Below, piece after piece: positions 41,832 through 50,900 of a stretch of DNA of 52,759 nucleotides. The position numbers and the translations under genes were made by a program. A model generated the notes under the pieces. That model was not told the origin of the DNA, searched no databases, and saw nothing but the letters and a program-made list of their open reading frames with translations. Within the stretch, counting starts at the first letter, position 1. Each line of letters begins with the position of its first letter. Source of the DNA: a bacterium (GTDB lineage Bacteria; Armatimonadota; Chthonomonadetes; Chthonomonadales; Chthonomonadaceae); NCBI GenBank assembly GCA_900299305.1, contig OMJJ01000265.1, positions 1 to 52,759 on the forward strand, in the 5' to 3' direction.

Positions 41832-44078
41832 ATGAGACATCGTAACGGAAACTCTTTTGTGATGGGTATTTTGTTGTGTATGGCGGTACGGGGAGAGGCA
41901 CAGACTGCCGCTCCTGCCGTGGTATCAGCACAACCGCTTTTGGCACAGGTTCGGCGTGTGGAGACAGCACTGGAAGCACTGGGTAGCCCCCTTCCTACTC
42001 GTAACCACGCCCTCCTAGAACGCGCCGCAAAAGAGGGCAACGACGCAAAAGCCGTTCAGATGGTGCAAACCGCTCTCGATTCACTCTGCCTACTCAATGT
42101 AAACATCAATCCAGAGGCACGGGTTAAGGTGAAGCAGGGCGCGGCAAAGCCCGAACTATTGGCACAAGGTTGGCGCGTCTTTCTGGTGCGTGTAGAGAAC
42201 ATGGCGGGGGTAACAGCCGAACTCAAAGCGTCTAGCCCCAACGCACAACCCCTCTACAACTCTCCGCAGTCAGAGGTACGTGATAGATGGATGGATATGC
42301 AGATGTTCAATGCAGAACCGCTCTCACCGCGTCTTAGCGGGCTAGGCTTGGAGTACCGCATTATCCAACTCTCTAGCCGAGATGCAGGACAGCGCGAGGC
42401 AAAAATTGCGTTTAATGTGGGGCAAGGCACACAGGATATAGGGTTTCGTAACGACGCGGATATTCTGTTTCACATCGCTCGCCCGTCCGAAGTGATTTTC
42501 CAGATTCGGGACGAGAACCAGAAACCCACTACCGCCATGTTCACCATTCGCGATAGTCTGGGGCGCGTCTATCCTGCTCAGACTCGAAGGCTCGCCCCCG
42601 ATTTTGCTTTTCACCCTCAAATCTATCGTGTGGATGGAGATAGGCTTGCCCTTCCGGTAGGCGAATATACTTTTGAGTACACCCGTGGACCGGAGTATAT
42701 CGCGCAATCTCGCAAGATAACGGTAGGCAAAAAGCCGCAAAAGATAGCCTTCGCTTTAGAACGGTGGATAGACCCCTCTCTGCTAGGTTGGTGGTCGGGC
42801 GACCATCACATCCACGCGGCAGGGTGCGCCCACTACACCAACCCCACACAAGGAGTTCACTCCCCCGATATGGCACTGCACTGCCGCGGCGAAGACTTGA
42901 AGGTCGGTTGTGTCCTCACATGGGGTCCCTGTTTCGACTACCAGAAGCAGTTCTTTACGGGCAAAATAGATACCGCCTCTAAAAACCCCTACCTGCTTCG
43001 CTACGACATAGAGGTATCGGGTTTCGGGTCACACCAGTCGGGACACCTCTGCCTTCTTCGCCTAAAAGACCAGATGTACCCCGGCGGCGACTCCTCGAAG
43101 CACTGGCCCACCCTCTGCCTCAACACTCTCAAATGGGCAAAGCGGCAAGGGGCAATCTGTGGGCCCGCGCATAGCGGCATTGGGTTAGGGGTCAACTCGA
43201 ACGACCTGCCCAACTACCTGATACCGCCCTTCGATGGTATCGGCGCGATAGAGTACATTGTGGACGTAACGCACACCGTTCCCGGTCCCAACGGAACCCC
43301 TGTCCCCGCAGTAGACTTTATGTCTACCGTAGACACCCCCTTCTCGAACGAACTGAACATCTGGTATCACACCCTGAACTGCGGCTATCGTACTCGTATT
43401 AGCGGCGAGACCGACTTTCCCTGTATCTCCGGTGAGCGCGTAGGTAAAGGGCGTTCCTATGTGAAACTAGACGGTAGCCTCGATTTTGATGCGTGGTGTG
43501 AGGGGATTCGGCAAGGGAGATGCTACGTTAGCGACGGGCGTAGCCACCTGATGGACTTTGCGGTCAACGGTCAGGGCGTGGGCGAAAAAGAGAGCGAGAT
43601 ACGCCTCCCCAAAGCCGGTAAAGTACACGCGAGTCTGAAAGTAGCCGGGCTACTCCCAGAAACCCCTGACCCCACCGCAAAGCAGGGTTGGTACTGGAAC
43701 TTGGAAAAGGCACGACTGGGAACGTCTCGGCAGGTGGAGGTAGAAATCCTTCAGAACGGCTACCCTGTGGGACGTAAAACCATTACGGCAGACGGCAAGA
43801 CCCAAGAGGTCTCTTTCGATATAGAAATATCGCGAAGCAGTTGGGTAGCGGCACGCATTCTTGGGTCGTCGCACACCAACCCGATATTTATCCTTGTAGA
43901 TAACAAGCCCATTCGCGCTTTCCGCCGAAGTGCAGAGTGGTGCTTAAAGAGCGTGGAGCAGTGCTGGTCGCAAAAGAAGCAGTTCATCGCCCCCGCCGAA
44001 ATGAACGACGCGATACAGGCGTACCAACACGCTCGTGAGGAGTATCGTAGAATACTATCGGAGTGCGAGTGGGAGTAG
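41832..44078 (+). CDS. exported CehA/McbA-family (PHP-fold) metallohydrolase
   Basis: A 748-residue secreted protein with a signal peptide of about 23 residues. Residues 25-310 are helical and beta-sandwich regions. Residues 318-600 form the PHP/CehA domain: WWSGDHHIHAAGCAHY with metal ligands about His326 and His328, GWGP-like LTWGPCFDYQ, WAKRQGAICGPAHSGIGLG and YRTRISGETDFPCISG. CehA/McbA enzymes hydrolyse aryl carbamates, but the fold is widely used on phosphate and other esters. The C-terminal 150 residues form a beta domain. GGAGAG precedes the ATG. It is divergent from the DUF1080-dioxygenase-DUF1501 operon. Confidence 0.9.
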   Translation: MRHRNGNSFVMGILLCMAVRGEAQTAAPAVVSAQPLLAQVRRVETALEALGSPLPTRNHALLERAAKEGNDAKAVQMVQTALDSLCLLNVNINPEARVKVKQGAAKPELLAQGWRVFLVRVENMAGVTAELKASSPNAQPLYNSPQSEVRDRWMDMQMFNAEPLSPRLSGLGLEYRIIQLSSRDAGQREAKIAFNVGQGTQDIGFRNDADILFHIARPSEVIFQIRDENQKPTTAMFTIRDSLGRVYPAQTRRLAPDFAFHPQIYRVDGDRLALPVGEYTFEYTRGPEYIAQSRKITVGKKPQKIAFALERWIDPSLLGWWSGDHHIHAAGCAHYTNPTQGVHSPDMALHCRGEDLKVGCVLTWGPCFDYQKQFFTGKIDTASKNPYLLRYDIEVSGFGSHQSGHLCLLRLKDQMYPGGDSSKHWPTLCLNTLKWAKRQGAICGPAHSGIGLGVNSNDLPNYLIPPFDGIGAIEYIVDVTHTVPGPNGTPVPAVDFMSTVDTPFSNELNIWYHTLNCGYRTRISGETDFPCISGERVGKGRSYVKLDGSLDFDAWCEGIRQGRCYVSDGRSHLMDFAVNGQGVGEKESEIRLPKAGKVHASLKVAGLLPETPDPTAKQGWYWNLEKARLGTSRQVEVEILQNGYPVGRKTITADGKTQEVSFDIEISRSSWVAARILGSSHTNPIFILVDNKPIRAFRRSAEWCLKSVEQCWSQKKQFIAPAEMNDAIQAYQHAREEYRRILSECEWE

Positions 44079-44092
44079 GGGCGTTTTAATCT

Positions 44093-44710
44093 ATGAAAAG
44101 GGTGAGAAAACGATACATTATGGGTGCGATATTCGCGCTCTGCTGTTTCTTAGTAGTCGGGTACCGACTGGCGCACCCTGTCGAAAACTTGAATGACGCT
44201 CTCTTTGTCGCTATCCGCGAGGGCGACGCTCAAAAGGTAGAGGCTTTGTTAAAGAGGGGAGCGAACCCGAACGGTTTGGGACGCTATGCTTCAGATATTG
44301 ATACCAGAGGCATTGTCAAGAGGATTGATTCTGCGTTTACGGGCAAATACGGCATTGAAGAGAATGGCTTTGAACTTCGCCCTGCTCTGCACCATGCTAT
44401 ACGATACGATGCAGTCATGTCTGTTCTTCTTAAACATGGTGCAGACATAAATGGGTATCCTAAAAACGGATCAGAGGCAAACGACGAAGTAGATGCCTTT
44501 AGGTCTCACACCCCACTATACACAGCTATTGTGGAAAATGACATTCACGCTGTAAAATTTTTATTGGATCATGGTGCGGACTATTCCCGAAAGATATACC
44601 GTGATGAATATGTGATTGGTCGTGCACGCTCTCCAGGTATGGCAGAGTTTCTGGAGCCTTACCGCCATAAAATCCATGCTGATCAGACAAGAGGATTCGA
44701 CCTGCCGTGA
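44093..44710 (+). CDS. membrane-anchored ankyrin-repeat protein (second copy)
   Basis: A 205-residue protein with one N-terminal transmembrane helix (residues 8-24) and three ankyrin repeats, the clearest LNDALFVAIREGDAQKVEALLKRGANPNG and HTPLYTAIVENDIHAVKFLLDHGADYS. Between them lies a longer polar insertion. It has the same layout as the ankyrin protein at 32515. Its 3' half is visibly richer in A and T than the flanking genes. It starts 14 bases after the metallohydrolase stop and is followed by an unrecognised membrane protein; the three may share a transcript. Confidence 0.82.
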   Translation: MKRVRKRYIMGAIFALCCFLVVGYRLAHPVENLNDALFVAIREGDAQKVEALLKRGANPNGLGRYASDIDTRGIVKRIDSAFTGKYGIEENGFELRPALHHAIRYDAVMSVLLKHGADINGYPKNGSEANDEVDAFRSHTPLYTAIVENDIHAVKFLLDHGADYSRKIYRDEYVIGRARSPGMAEFLEPYRHKIHADQTRGFDLP

Positions 44711-44737
44711 ATTTTTGGGGTTAGAGGAGGTGCTGTT

Positions 44738-45199
44738 ATGAAACGATGGTTTAAACAGCTTATTAAGAACCGCGCTCTGCTCGTGTCTTTGATATTTTTA
44801 CCTTTTGCCTTTTACATTTATCTACTGACTCCAAACGGCATTAAATGGCAAAAGCATCTATTAACCTATACATTTTATTTGCATCGAGGCGAATATGAAG
44901 CTATTGTTTCTAAAGCGGAGCGTTTGTTGTTTAAAAATGAGGAAGAAAAAAACTTGTATAACGGGGTGGATACTAGAGAGCGCACCATTGAGGGAACTGG
45001 CAATCCTGACATGGTGTTTGCACGCAGAGACAGCAAGGGATTCTACAGTGTGACAATCTATGTTATGGACTATGGGAGATTTGGAAGGTGTGCTTATGAC
45101 TATACAGACGAACCCGATAAACATTTCGGCAAGAAGTTTTTAGATATTGTCACAAGGATTAACGCCCATTGGAGTTTATCTTGCACAGATAGTGATTGA
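44738..45199 (+). CDS. unrecognised single-pass membrane protein
   Basis: A 153-residue protein I do not recognise. It has a basic N-terminus, a transmembrane helix at residues 13-30 (ALLVSLIFLPFAFYIYLL) and a polar domain predicted to lie outside, with LLFKNEEEKNLYNGVDT, NPDMVFARRDSKGFYSVTIYVMDYGRFGRCAYDY and two Cys (in GRCAYD and LSCTD) that could form a disulfide. The gene is clearly A+T-richer than its neighbours. GAGGAGGT precedes the ATG. It follows the ankyrin gene by 27 bases, so the two look like an acquired pair. Confidence 0.75.
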   Translation: MKRWFKQLIKNRALLVSLIFLPFAFYIYLLTPNGIKWQKHLLTYTFYLHRGEYEAIVSKAERLLFKNEEEKNLYNGVDTRERTIEGTGNPDMVFARRDSKGFYSVTIYVMDYGRFGRCAYDYTDEPDKHFGKKFLDIVTRINAHWSLSCTDSD

Positions 45200-45293
45200 C
45201 CTCTTAAACCCTAATAAGGAGCGTTTACGATAGTGTAGGGCTAATCTGGTGATTGGAATGCCCACAGTTCTGCTCATGCCCCCTATTCTCCAT

Positions 45294-45326
45294 CTCCTTT
45301 CCCCCGTTTGACACGGGAGAAAGGAG
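45294..45326. repeat. palindromic intergenic repeat, copy D (class 2, forward)
   Basis: CTCCTTTCCCCCGT-TTGAC-ACGGGAGAAAGGAG, a 14-bp stem with one mismatch and a 5-base loop. The upstream flank CCCCCTATTCTCCAT matches the flank of inverted copy E (CCCCCTATCCCAAC read leftward). Confidence 0.68.
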
Positions 45327-45400
45327 TGCTAGGGTGAAAGGTGTTCTGTTTGATTATAGACCATAAGGAAACAGAAGCCCCTTGAACACAAGGCATTTTG

Positions 45401-45431
45401 CCCTTTCTCCTGCGTGAAGCGGGGGAAAGGG
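45401..45431. repeat. palindromic intergenic repeat, copy E (class 2, inverted)
   Basis: CCCTTTCTCCTGC-GTGAA-GCGGGGGAAAGGG, a 13-bp stem with two mismatches. Read leftward it is close to copy D in both stem and flank, making D and E a head-to-head pair. Confidence 0.66.
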
Positions 45432-45608
45432 TTGGGATAGGGGGACGTTCGCTATACAAGAACCGCTATGAGTAAGCGCACAAACCCTGTGTAAAGTGAA
45501 TTGGCTATGAGTGCTGTTCGTCCCATTATAGCAATTTGTACTGACATTGAACCTCATGTTCTCCATTGAACTGGAGACTCTTGTGACGGATTAGGGAGTA
45601 CTAGAACG

Positions 45609-47780
45609 ATGCGAATCCTTGCGGGAAGCGTTCTTCTTATGTTGTGGGTCTCTTCGGTGCAGGCGCAAACAAAGCACTGGTCTTTTGTAAGCCCTGTGCG
45701 CCTTGTCGTGCCGAAGGTGAAACGTGCCGCATGGGTTCGCAACCCCATAGATGCCTTTATACTCCACTCCCTCGAAAAGCGGGGGATGTCGCCCTCACCC
45801 CCTGCGGATAAGGCGACCCTGCTTAGACGTGTTACCTTCGACCTCACGGGTTTGCCGCCCACACCGCAAGCGGTAGCCACCTTCCTCGCCGACAACTCTC
45901 CAAACGCCTACCCGAACATGGTGACAAGGCTACTGGCTTCGCCGCAGTACGGAGAGCGATGGGCGCAACACTGGTTGGATGTGGTGCGCTTTGCCGAAAC
46001 CAACGGCTACGAACTGGATGCAGACCGCCCACAATCTTGGCGGTATCGGGAGTACGTGGTTCACGCCTTAAATACCAATAAGCCCTACAATCAGTTTCTT
46101 ATAGAGCAGATAGCGGGAGACGAGATAGCCCCCAAAAGTTTTGAAGCGCGGGTAGCAACGGGCTTTCTAAGAGCGGGGGCGCGTCATGTGGTGGGAGGAA
46201 ATCAGGACGAGGCACTCAATCGGCAGGAGTGGCTTACTGAAGCGGTAGCCGGTATTGGGAACGGGGTGCTAGGCTTGACCATAGGGTGCGCCCGTTGCCA
46301 CGACCACAAGTACGACCCCGTATCGCAAAAAGACTACTATGCGCTACAAGCGTTCTTCTCCGCTTCCGATGAATACGACTACAAAGCGCACACTCAAGCG
46401 GAAAAGCAGAAGTACGAAGCGGCACTAAAGACACACGCAGAGAGCCTAAAACCCCTCAAAGAGCAACTTTCTACCCTAGAAAAGCCCTACTACGAGCAAC
46501 TTAAAGCAGAGAAGAAGGCACACCTCGAACCCAAGTACCTGCAAGCACTGGAAACTCCCGCAAAGCAGAGAACTTTAGAGCAGGTACGGCTTGCGGAGTT
46601 CGCGCACAACGCTATCAATGTTTCGTGGGATGAGATGCTTGCCGCTCTGCCCTCCGATGTGCGAGAGCGTAGGGCAAACCTCCGAAAGCAGTTGCACCAG
46701 TTGGAACAGAAGGAGCCTACCCCCTTACCAATGGCTCCGGGTGTCTCCGACATTCTCACACCTACCCCCGAAACACATCTCTTGGTACGCGGTGACGTGC
46801 ATACTCTCGGTGCAAGCGTAGCCCCCGACTTCCCTACCGTCTTGAAAACCGCCTCTAATCTACCAAACCCCTCTACAAACAGGCGACTGGCTTTAGCGCA
46901 GTGGCTCACTCGCCCTGATAACCCCCTTACGGCGCGAGTCATGGTAAACCGCATCTGGCAAGGCTATTTCGGAAAGGGACTCGTTCGTACTCCCAACGAC
47001 TTCGGGAAAAACGGCGAACGTCCCACGCACCCCGCACTGCTAGACTGGCTTGCTACCGAGTTGGTACGAACAGGGTGGAACCTTAAACAGATACATCGGC
47101 TCATTGTCACCTCAAACACCTACCAACAGGCGAGTACCTACAATGCCCTACGCGCTCGCCAAGACCCCGAAAACCGTCTACTTTGGCGACAAAATCGCCG
47201 CCGTTTGGATGCAGAGGCTCTCCGCGATTCGATACTCGCCTCTGCGGGAACCTTGAACCCTGCTATGGGAGGGGCATCGGTGCGCGTTCCCCTCGAACCG
47301 GAAGTAGTAGACACCATCTTCACTGAATCGGAGCCGGATAACCTCTGGCAAGTAGACCCCGACCCCAAACAGCACACGCGCCGAAGCCTCTACCTTGTAC
47401 GAAAACGGAACGTGCGCCTTCCCCTGCTTGCGGTGTTTGATATGCCCGATAGAATGCTCTCCTGCGCGGCGCGGGGGCAGAGTGTGAGCGCACTACAGTC
47501 GCTTACCCTGCTCAATAGCCCCTTTATGCAGGAGCAGAGCGGAGCGTTCGCAAGCCTCCTCCTAAAAACACAGCCCTCAGAAGAGTGGCGGGTGGCTACC
47601 CTCTTTATACGAACGCTCAGCCGCCTGCCCACCGAACGGGAAAAGCAGTCTACCCTGCGATTTTTGAGAGAACAGCGCAAACTACTCCAAAAACAGGGCG
47701 AAGCCAACCTAGAACAGAGACTCTGGTCAGACCTCTGCCTTGCTATCTTCAACCTGAACGACTTTATTTCGATACACTAA
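45609..47780 (+). CDS. DUF1549/DUF1553 (PSCyt2-PSD1) exported protein
   Basis: A 723-residue secreted protein with a signal peptide ending QAQ (residue 20). Residues 43-255 are DUF1549: NPIDAFILHSLEKRGMSPSPPADKATLLRRVTFDLTGLPPT, HWLDVVRFAETNGYELD, and CARCHDHKYDP (227-237), which looks like a heme c or metal site. Residues 258-375 are a charged coiled-coil linker. Residues 430-715 are DUF1553: RLALAQWLTRPDNPLTARVMVNRIWQGYFGKGLVRTPNDFGKNGERPTHPALLDWLA and RRRLDAEALRDSILA. The N-terminal PSCyt1 cytochrome domain common in planctomycetes is absent. Function unknown; it usually pairs with DUF1501, here at 38737 on the other strand. Confidence 0.93.
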   Translation: MRILAGSVLLMLWVSSVQAQTKHWSFVSPVRLVVPKVKRAAWVRNPIDAFILHSLEKRGMSPSPPADKATLLRRVTFDLTGLPPTPQAVATFLADNSPNAYPNMVTRLLASPQYGERWAQHWLDVVRFAETNGYELDADRPQSWRYREYVVHALNTNKPYNQFLIEQIAGDEIAPKSFEARVATGFLRAGARHVVGGNQDEALNRQEWLTEAVAGIGNGVLGLTIGCARCHDHKYDPVSQKDYYALQAFFSASDEYDYKAHTQAEKQKYEAALKTHAESLKPLKEQLSTLEKPYYEQLKAEKKAHLEPKYLQALETPAKQRTLEQVRLAEFAHNAINVSWDEMLAALPSDVRERRANLRKQLHQLEQKEPTPLPMAPGVSDILTPTPETHLLVRGDVHTLGASVAPDFPTVLKTASNLPNPSTNRRLALAQWLTRPDNPLTARVMVNRIWQGYFGKGLVRTPNDFGKNGERPTHPALLDWLATELVRTGWNLKQIHRLIVTSNTYQQASTYNALRARQDPENRLLWRQNRRRLDAEALRDSILASAGTLNPAMGGASVRVPLEPEVVDTIFTESEPDNLWQVDPDPKQHTRRSLYLVRKRNVRLPLLAVFDMPDRMLSCAARGQSVSALQSLTLLNSPFMQEQSGAFASLLLKTQPSEEWRVATLFIRTLSRLPTEREKQSTLRFLREQRKLLQKQGEANLEQRLWSDLCLAIFNLNDFISIH

Positions 47781-47818
47781 TGGTCTGTTAAGATATATCT
47801 GCTATTTCCACCTCTCCC

Positions 47819-47854
47819 TGTCCTGCGGACATCCCTCCCCGACGCGGGGAGGGA
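47819..47854. repeat. palindromic intergenic repeat, copy F (two abutting hairpins)
   Basis: TGTCC-TGC-GGACA (47819-47831) abuts TCCCTCCCCG-ACG-CGGGGAGGGA (47832-47854), a perfect 10-bp stem. It shares the CTGTCCTxGCxGGACATC-type first hairpin with copy B. It lies between the DUF1549/DUF1553 and GH2 genes. Confidence 0.7.
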
Positions 47855-47942
47855 CGGTGTTAAAGGCAGTCTTGTGAGGTATTTCCAAAAAACCATTCTT
47901 TAGGTTTACATATCACTAACGCTTGCGAGATAGGAGCCAGTT

Positions 47943-50900
47943 GTGAAAACTCATTGGACGCGCTTACTCTCTACTGCCCTGCTACTCATAGCCATAACCG
48001 CCACCTATAGCGCAACCGCGCAGACGGCGGTCTCTCTACCTACGGGCGTAAAAGCAAACTGGAACCTATCTCAAGCCTACCACGAGACAACTCCCACAAG
48101 AGAGCGTGTCTGCATCAATGGGCTTTGGCTCTGGCAACCTGACGAACAAGCCTCCTCTACTCCCCCAAAAGACCGTTGGGGCTACTTCAAAACGCCCGGC
48201 TGTTGGGTGGGCATTACCGACTATATGCAGAAGGACTGCCAAACGGTCTTCGCACATCCCAGTTGGAAGGAGACCAATCTAAGCCGTATCACCTCCGCAT
48301 GGTATCAACGGGAGATAACGGTTCCCGCGGGGTGGAAGGGGCGGCGTATCGCGCTCAGTGTGGAGTACCTGAACTCTTACGCGCTGGTCTTTGTAGACGG
48401 CAAGCGCGTGGGTGACCTCCACTTTCCCGCCGGTGAACTTGATATTACCAATGTGTGCCGTGCAGGGCAGAAGCACACGCTTAGTATGCGGGTGGTGGCG
48501 ATGCCCCTCAAAGCGGTAATGCTCTCCTACCAAGACACCTCCCACGCCAACGAGATAAAGGGAGAGGTAGCGCGGCGCGGTCTCTGTGGCGATGTGTTTT
48601 TAACCAGTACCCCCGCTCATGCCCATATCACCGCTACCAAATTAGATACCTCCGTAACGAAGTGGGAGGTACAGGTAACTGCGGATACGGAGGGGCTTTC
48701 TCCCAATAAAAACTACACCCTTCACGCCAGCATCACCGAGCAAGGGAGAGAAGTAAAGGCGTTCACCAGTCCCGTTTTCAAAGGAAGCACGAAAGCAGGG
48801 CGCACGGTGTTTCGTGCGTCGTGGAAACCCGCCAAACTTTGGGACTTGCACACGCCGCAAAATCAGTATCAGGCGGCACTCTCGCTTAGGGAGGAGGGAA
48901 CGCTTCAGGATGTTAGCCATCCCACGCCATTTGGGTTTCGCGAGTTTGTTATCAAAGGCAAAGACTTCTATCTAAACGGTTCGCGCCTCTTTCTCTCCGC
49001 CGTTCCACTAGATAACGCGCAGATAGGAGCCGCCCTCTCGACCTACGCAGGGGCAAAAGAGAGCCTGAAACGCCTCCAAAGTTTTGGGATAAACTTCGTC
49101 TATACACATAACTACGACTGTGAACCGGGGGCGCACCTCAGTTTTACCGAGATTTTAAGAGCCGCCGACGATGTAGGGATGTTGGTCGCACTTACACAGC
49201 CCCATTTCAGCCACTACGAATGGAAGAACCCCGGCGCAGAGCGCACCAATAACTACGCCCGTCACGCCGCGTTCTATGTGAAAGTGGCACAAAACCACCC
49301 CTCTGTAGTCGCCTACTCCATGAGCCACAACGCCACCGGTTATAACGAAGACATGAACCCCGATATGATAGACGGTATCCACGCCGATAGAGACGAATGG
49401 TCTAATCGAAATGCGAAGATGGCACTACGGGCAGAGGCTATCGTCAAAAGTTTCGACCCTAGCCGAATCGTCTATCACCATGCGGGGGGTAACATCGGGG
49501 CTATTCATTCTAGTAACTTTTACCCCAACTTTGTACCCATTCAGGAACTCTCCGACTGGTTCGGTCACTGGTCGAAGGAGGGGGTAAAGCCCGTGTTTCT
49601 GTGCGAGTACGGTGCGCCCTTTACGTGGGACTGGACGATGTACCGCGGTTGGTACAAGGGAAAGCGCGAATGGGGGAGTGCAGAGGCTCCTTGGGAGTAC
49701 TGCCTTGCCGAGTGGAACGCGCAGTTTTTAGGAGATAGTGCCTACAAGCTAACCGATATGGAGAGAGCCAACGTAACTTGGGAGGCAAAGCAGTTTCGAG
49801 AAGGCAGGTTATGGCATCGGTGGGACTACCCGTATCCGGTAGGCTCTAACGTATTCAAGGATGAGCATACCATCATAGGCAGGTATCTACAGGACAACTG
49901 GCGGGCATTCCGTACATGGGGCGTTTCGGGAATTTCCCCTTGGGAACACGACCACTTTTGGAAGTTACGGGCAGGGGTGGATAGAGGAAGAAAAGAGCTA
50001 AAGGTAGACTGGGATAACCTACAGCGTCCGGGCTTTAGCCCCGACTACCGAGGAGAGCAGTACGAGCGTTTTGACCTTGCTTATGAAGCAGAAGACTGGG
50101 TTCCTACCGAAGAGGGAAGGTCTCTGCTTCGCAACAATATGCCCACCCTCGCCTATATCGGTGGGAAATCGGCGAAATTTACCAGCAAAGACCACAACTT
50201 CTATGTGGGCGAAACCGTTGAAAAGCAACTTATTCTTATCAACAACTCCCGAAAAACGGTCACATTTACCTGTACATGGGAATCTCCGTTTCCTCTATTC
50301 GAGGGGGAAAAGCAGAAGATAACGGTAACAACAGGAGAACAGAGGCGGATTCCCATACGTTTCAGTATTCCAAGGGGGACAGAGGGAAAGGCATATACGT
50401 TAAAGGGTACCTTTCTGGTCGATGGTAAGAAGGTGCAAAAAGACCAGTTTGTATTTCACGTTTTCATTAAACCTTTTGTGTTTTTACCATCAATAAAAGT
50501 TGCCCTCTTCGACCCCAAAAGAGAGACGGAATCCCTGCTCAAATTTCCCTATCAGCGCATACAAGCAACCGATAGTCTGGAGGGATACGAAGCCCTCATC
50601 ATTGGGAAAGGGGCAGTTACTTTAGACAACGCAATCCCCGATATTCGCAGGGTTCGTGAAGGGTTGAAGGTACTTGTGTTTGAGCAGAGTTCGGAGGTGT
50701 TGGAAAAACGCTTTGGGTTTAGGGTAGAGGAGTATGGACTACGCCAAGTCTTTCGGCGTATTCTCAACCCAGATTTGGGATTCTGGCAAGAGTCTCTGCA
50801 CGACTGGCGCGGCGAAGCAACTACCCTGCCACCCCGCCTTGCCTACACCACGCGAGCAATGTATGGACCTACCGTTCAGTGGTGCGGAATAGATGTCACG

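Larger units (their letters stand above)
45200..45608. other. 409-base intergenic region holding an inverted repeat pair
   Basis: No credible gene on either strand. It contains repeat copies D and E in opposite orientation with 74 bases between them, and a small 6-bp hairpin (TCTCCA/TGGAGA, 45560-45577) shortly before the DUF1549 gene. A -10-like TTATAG occurs at about 45525, but no convincing promoter pair was found. Confidence 0.6.
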
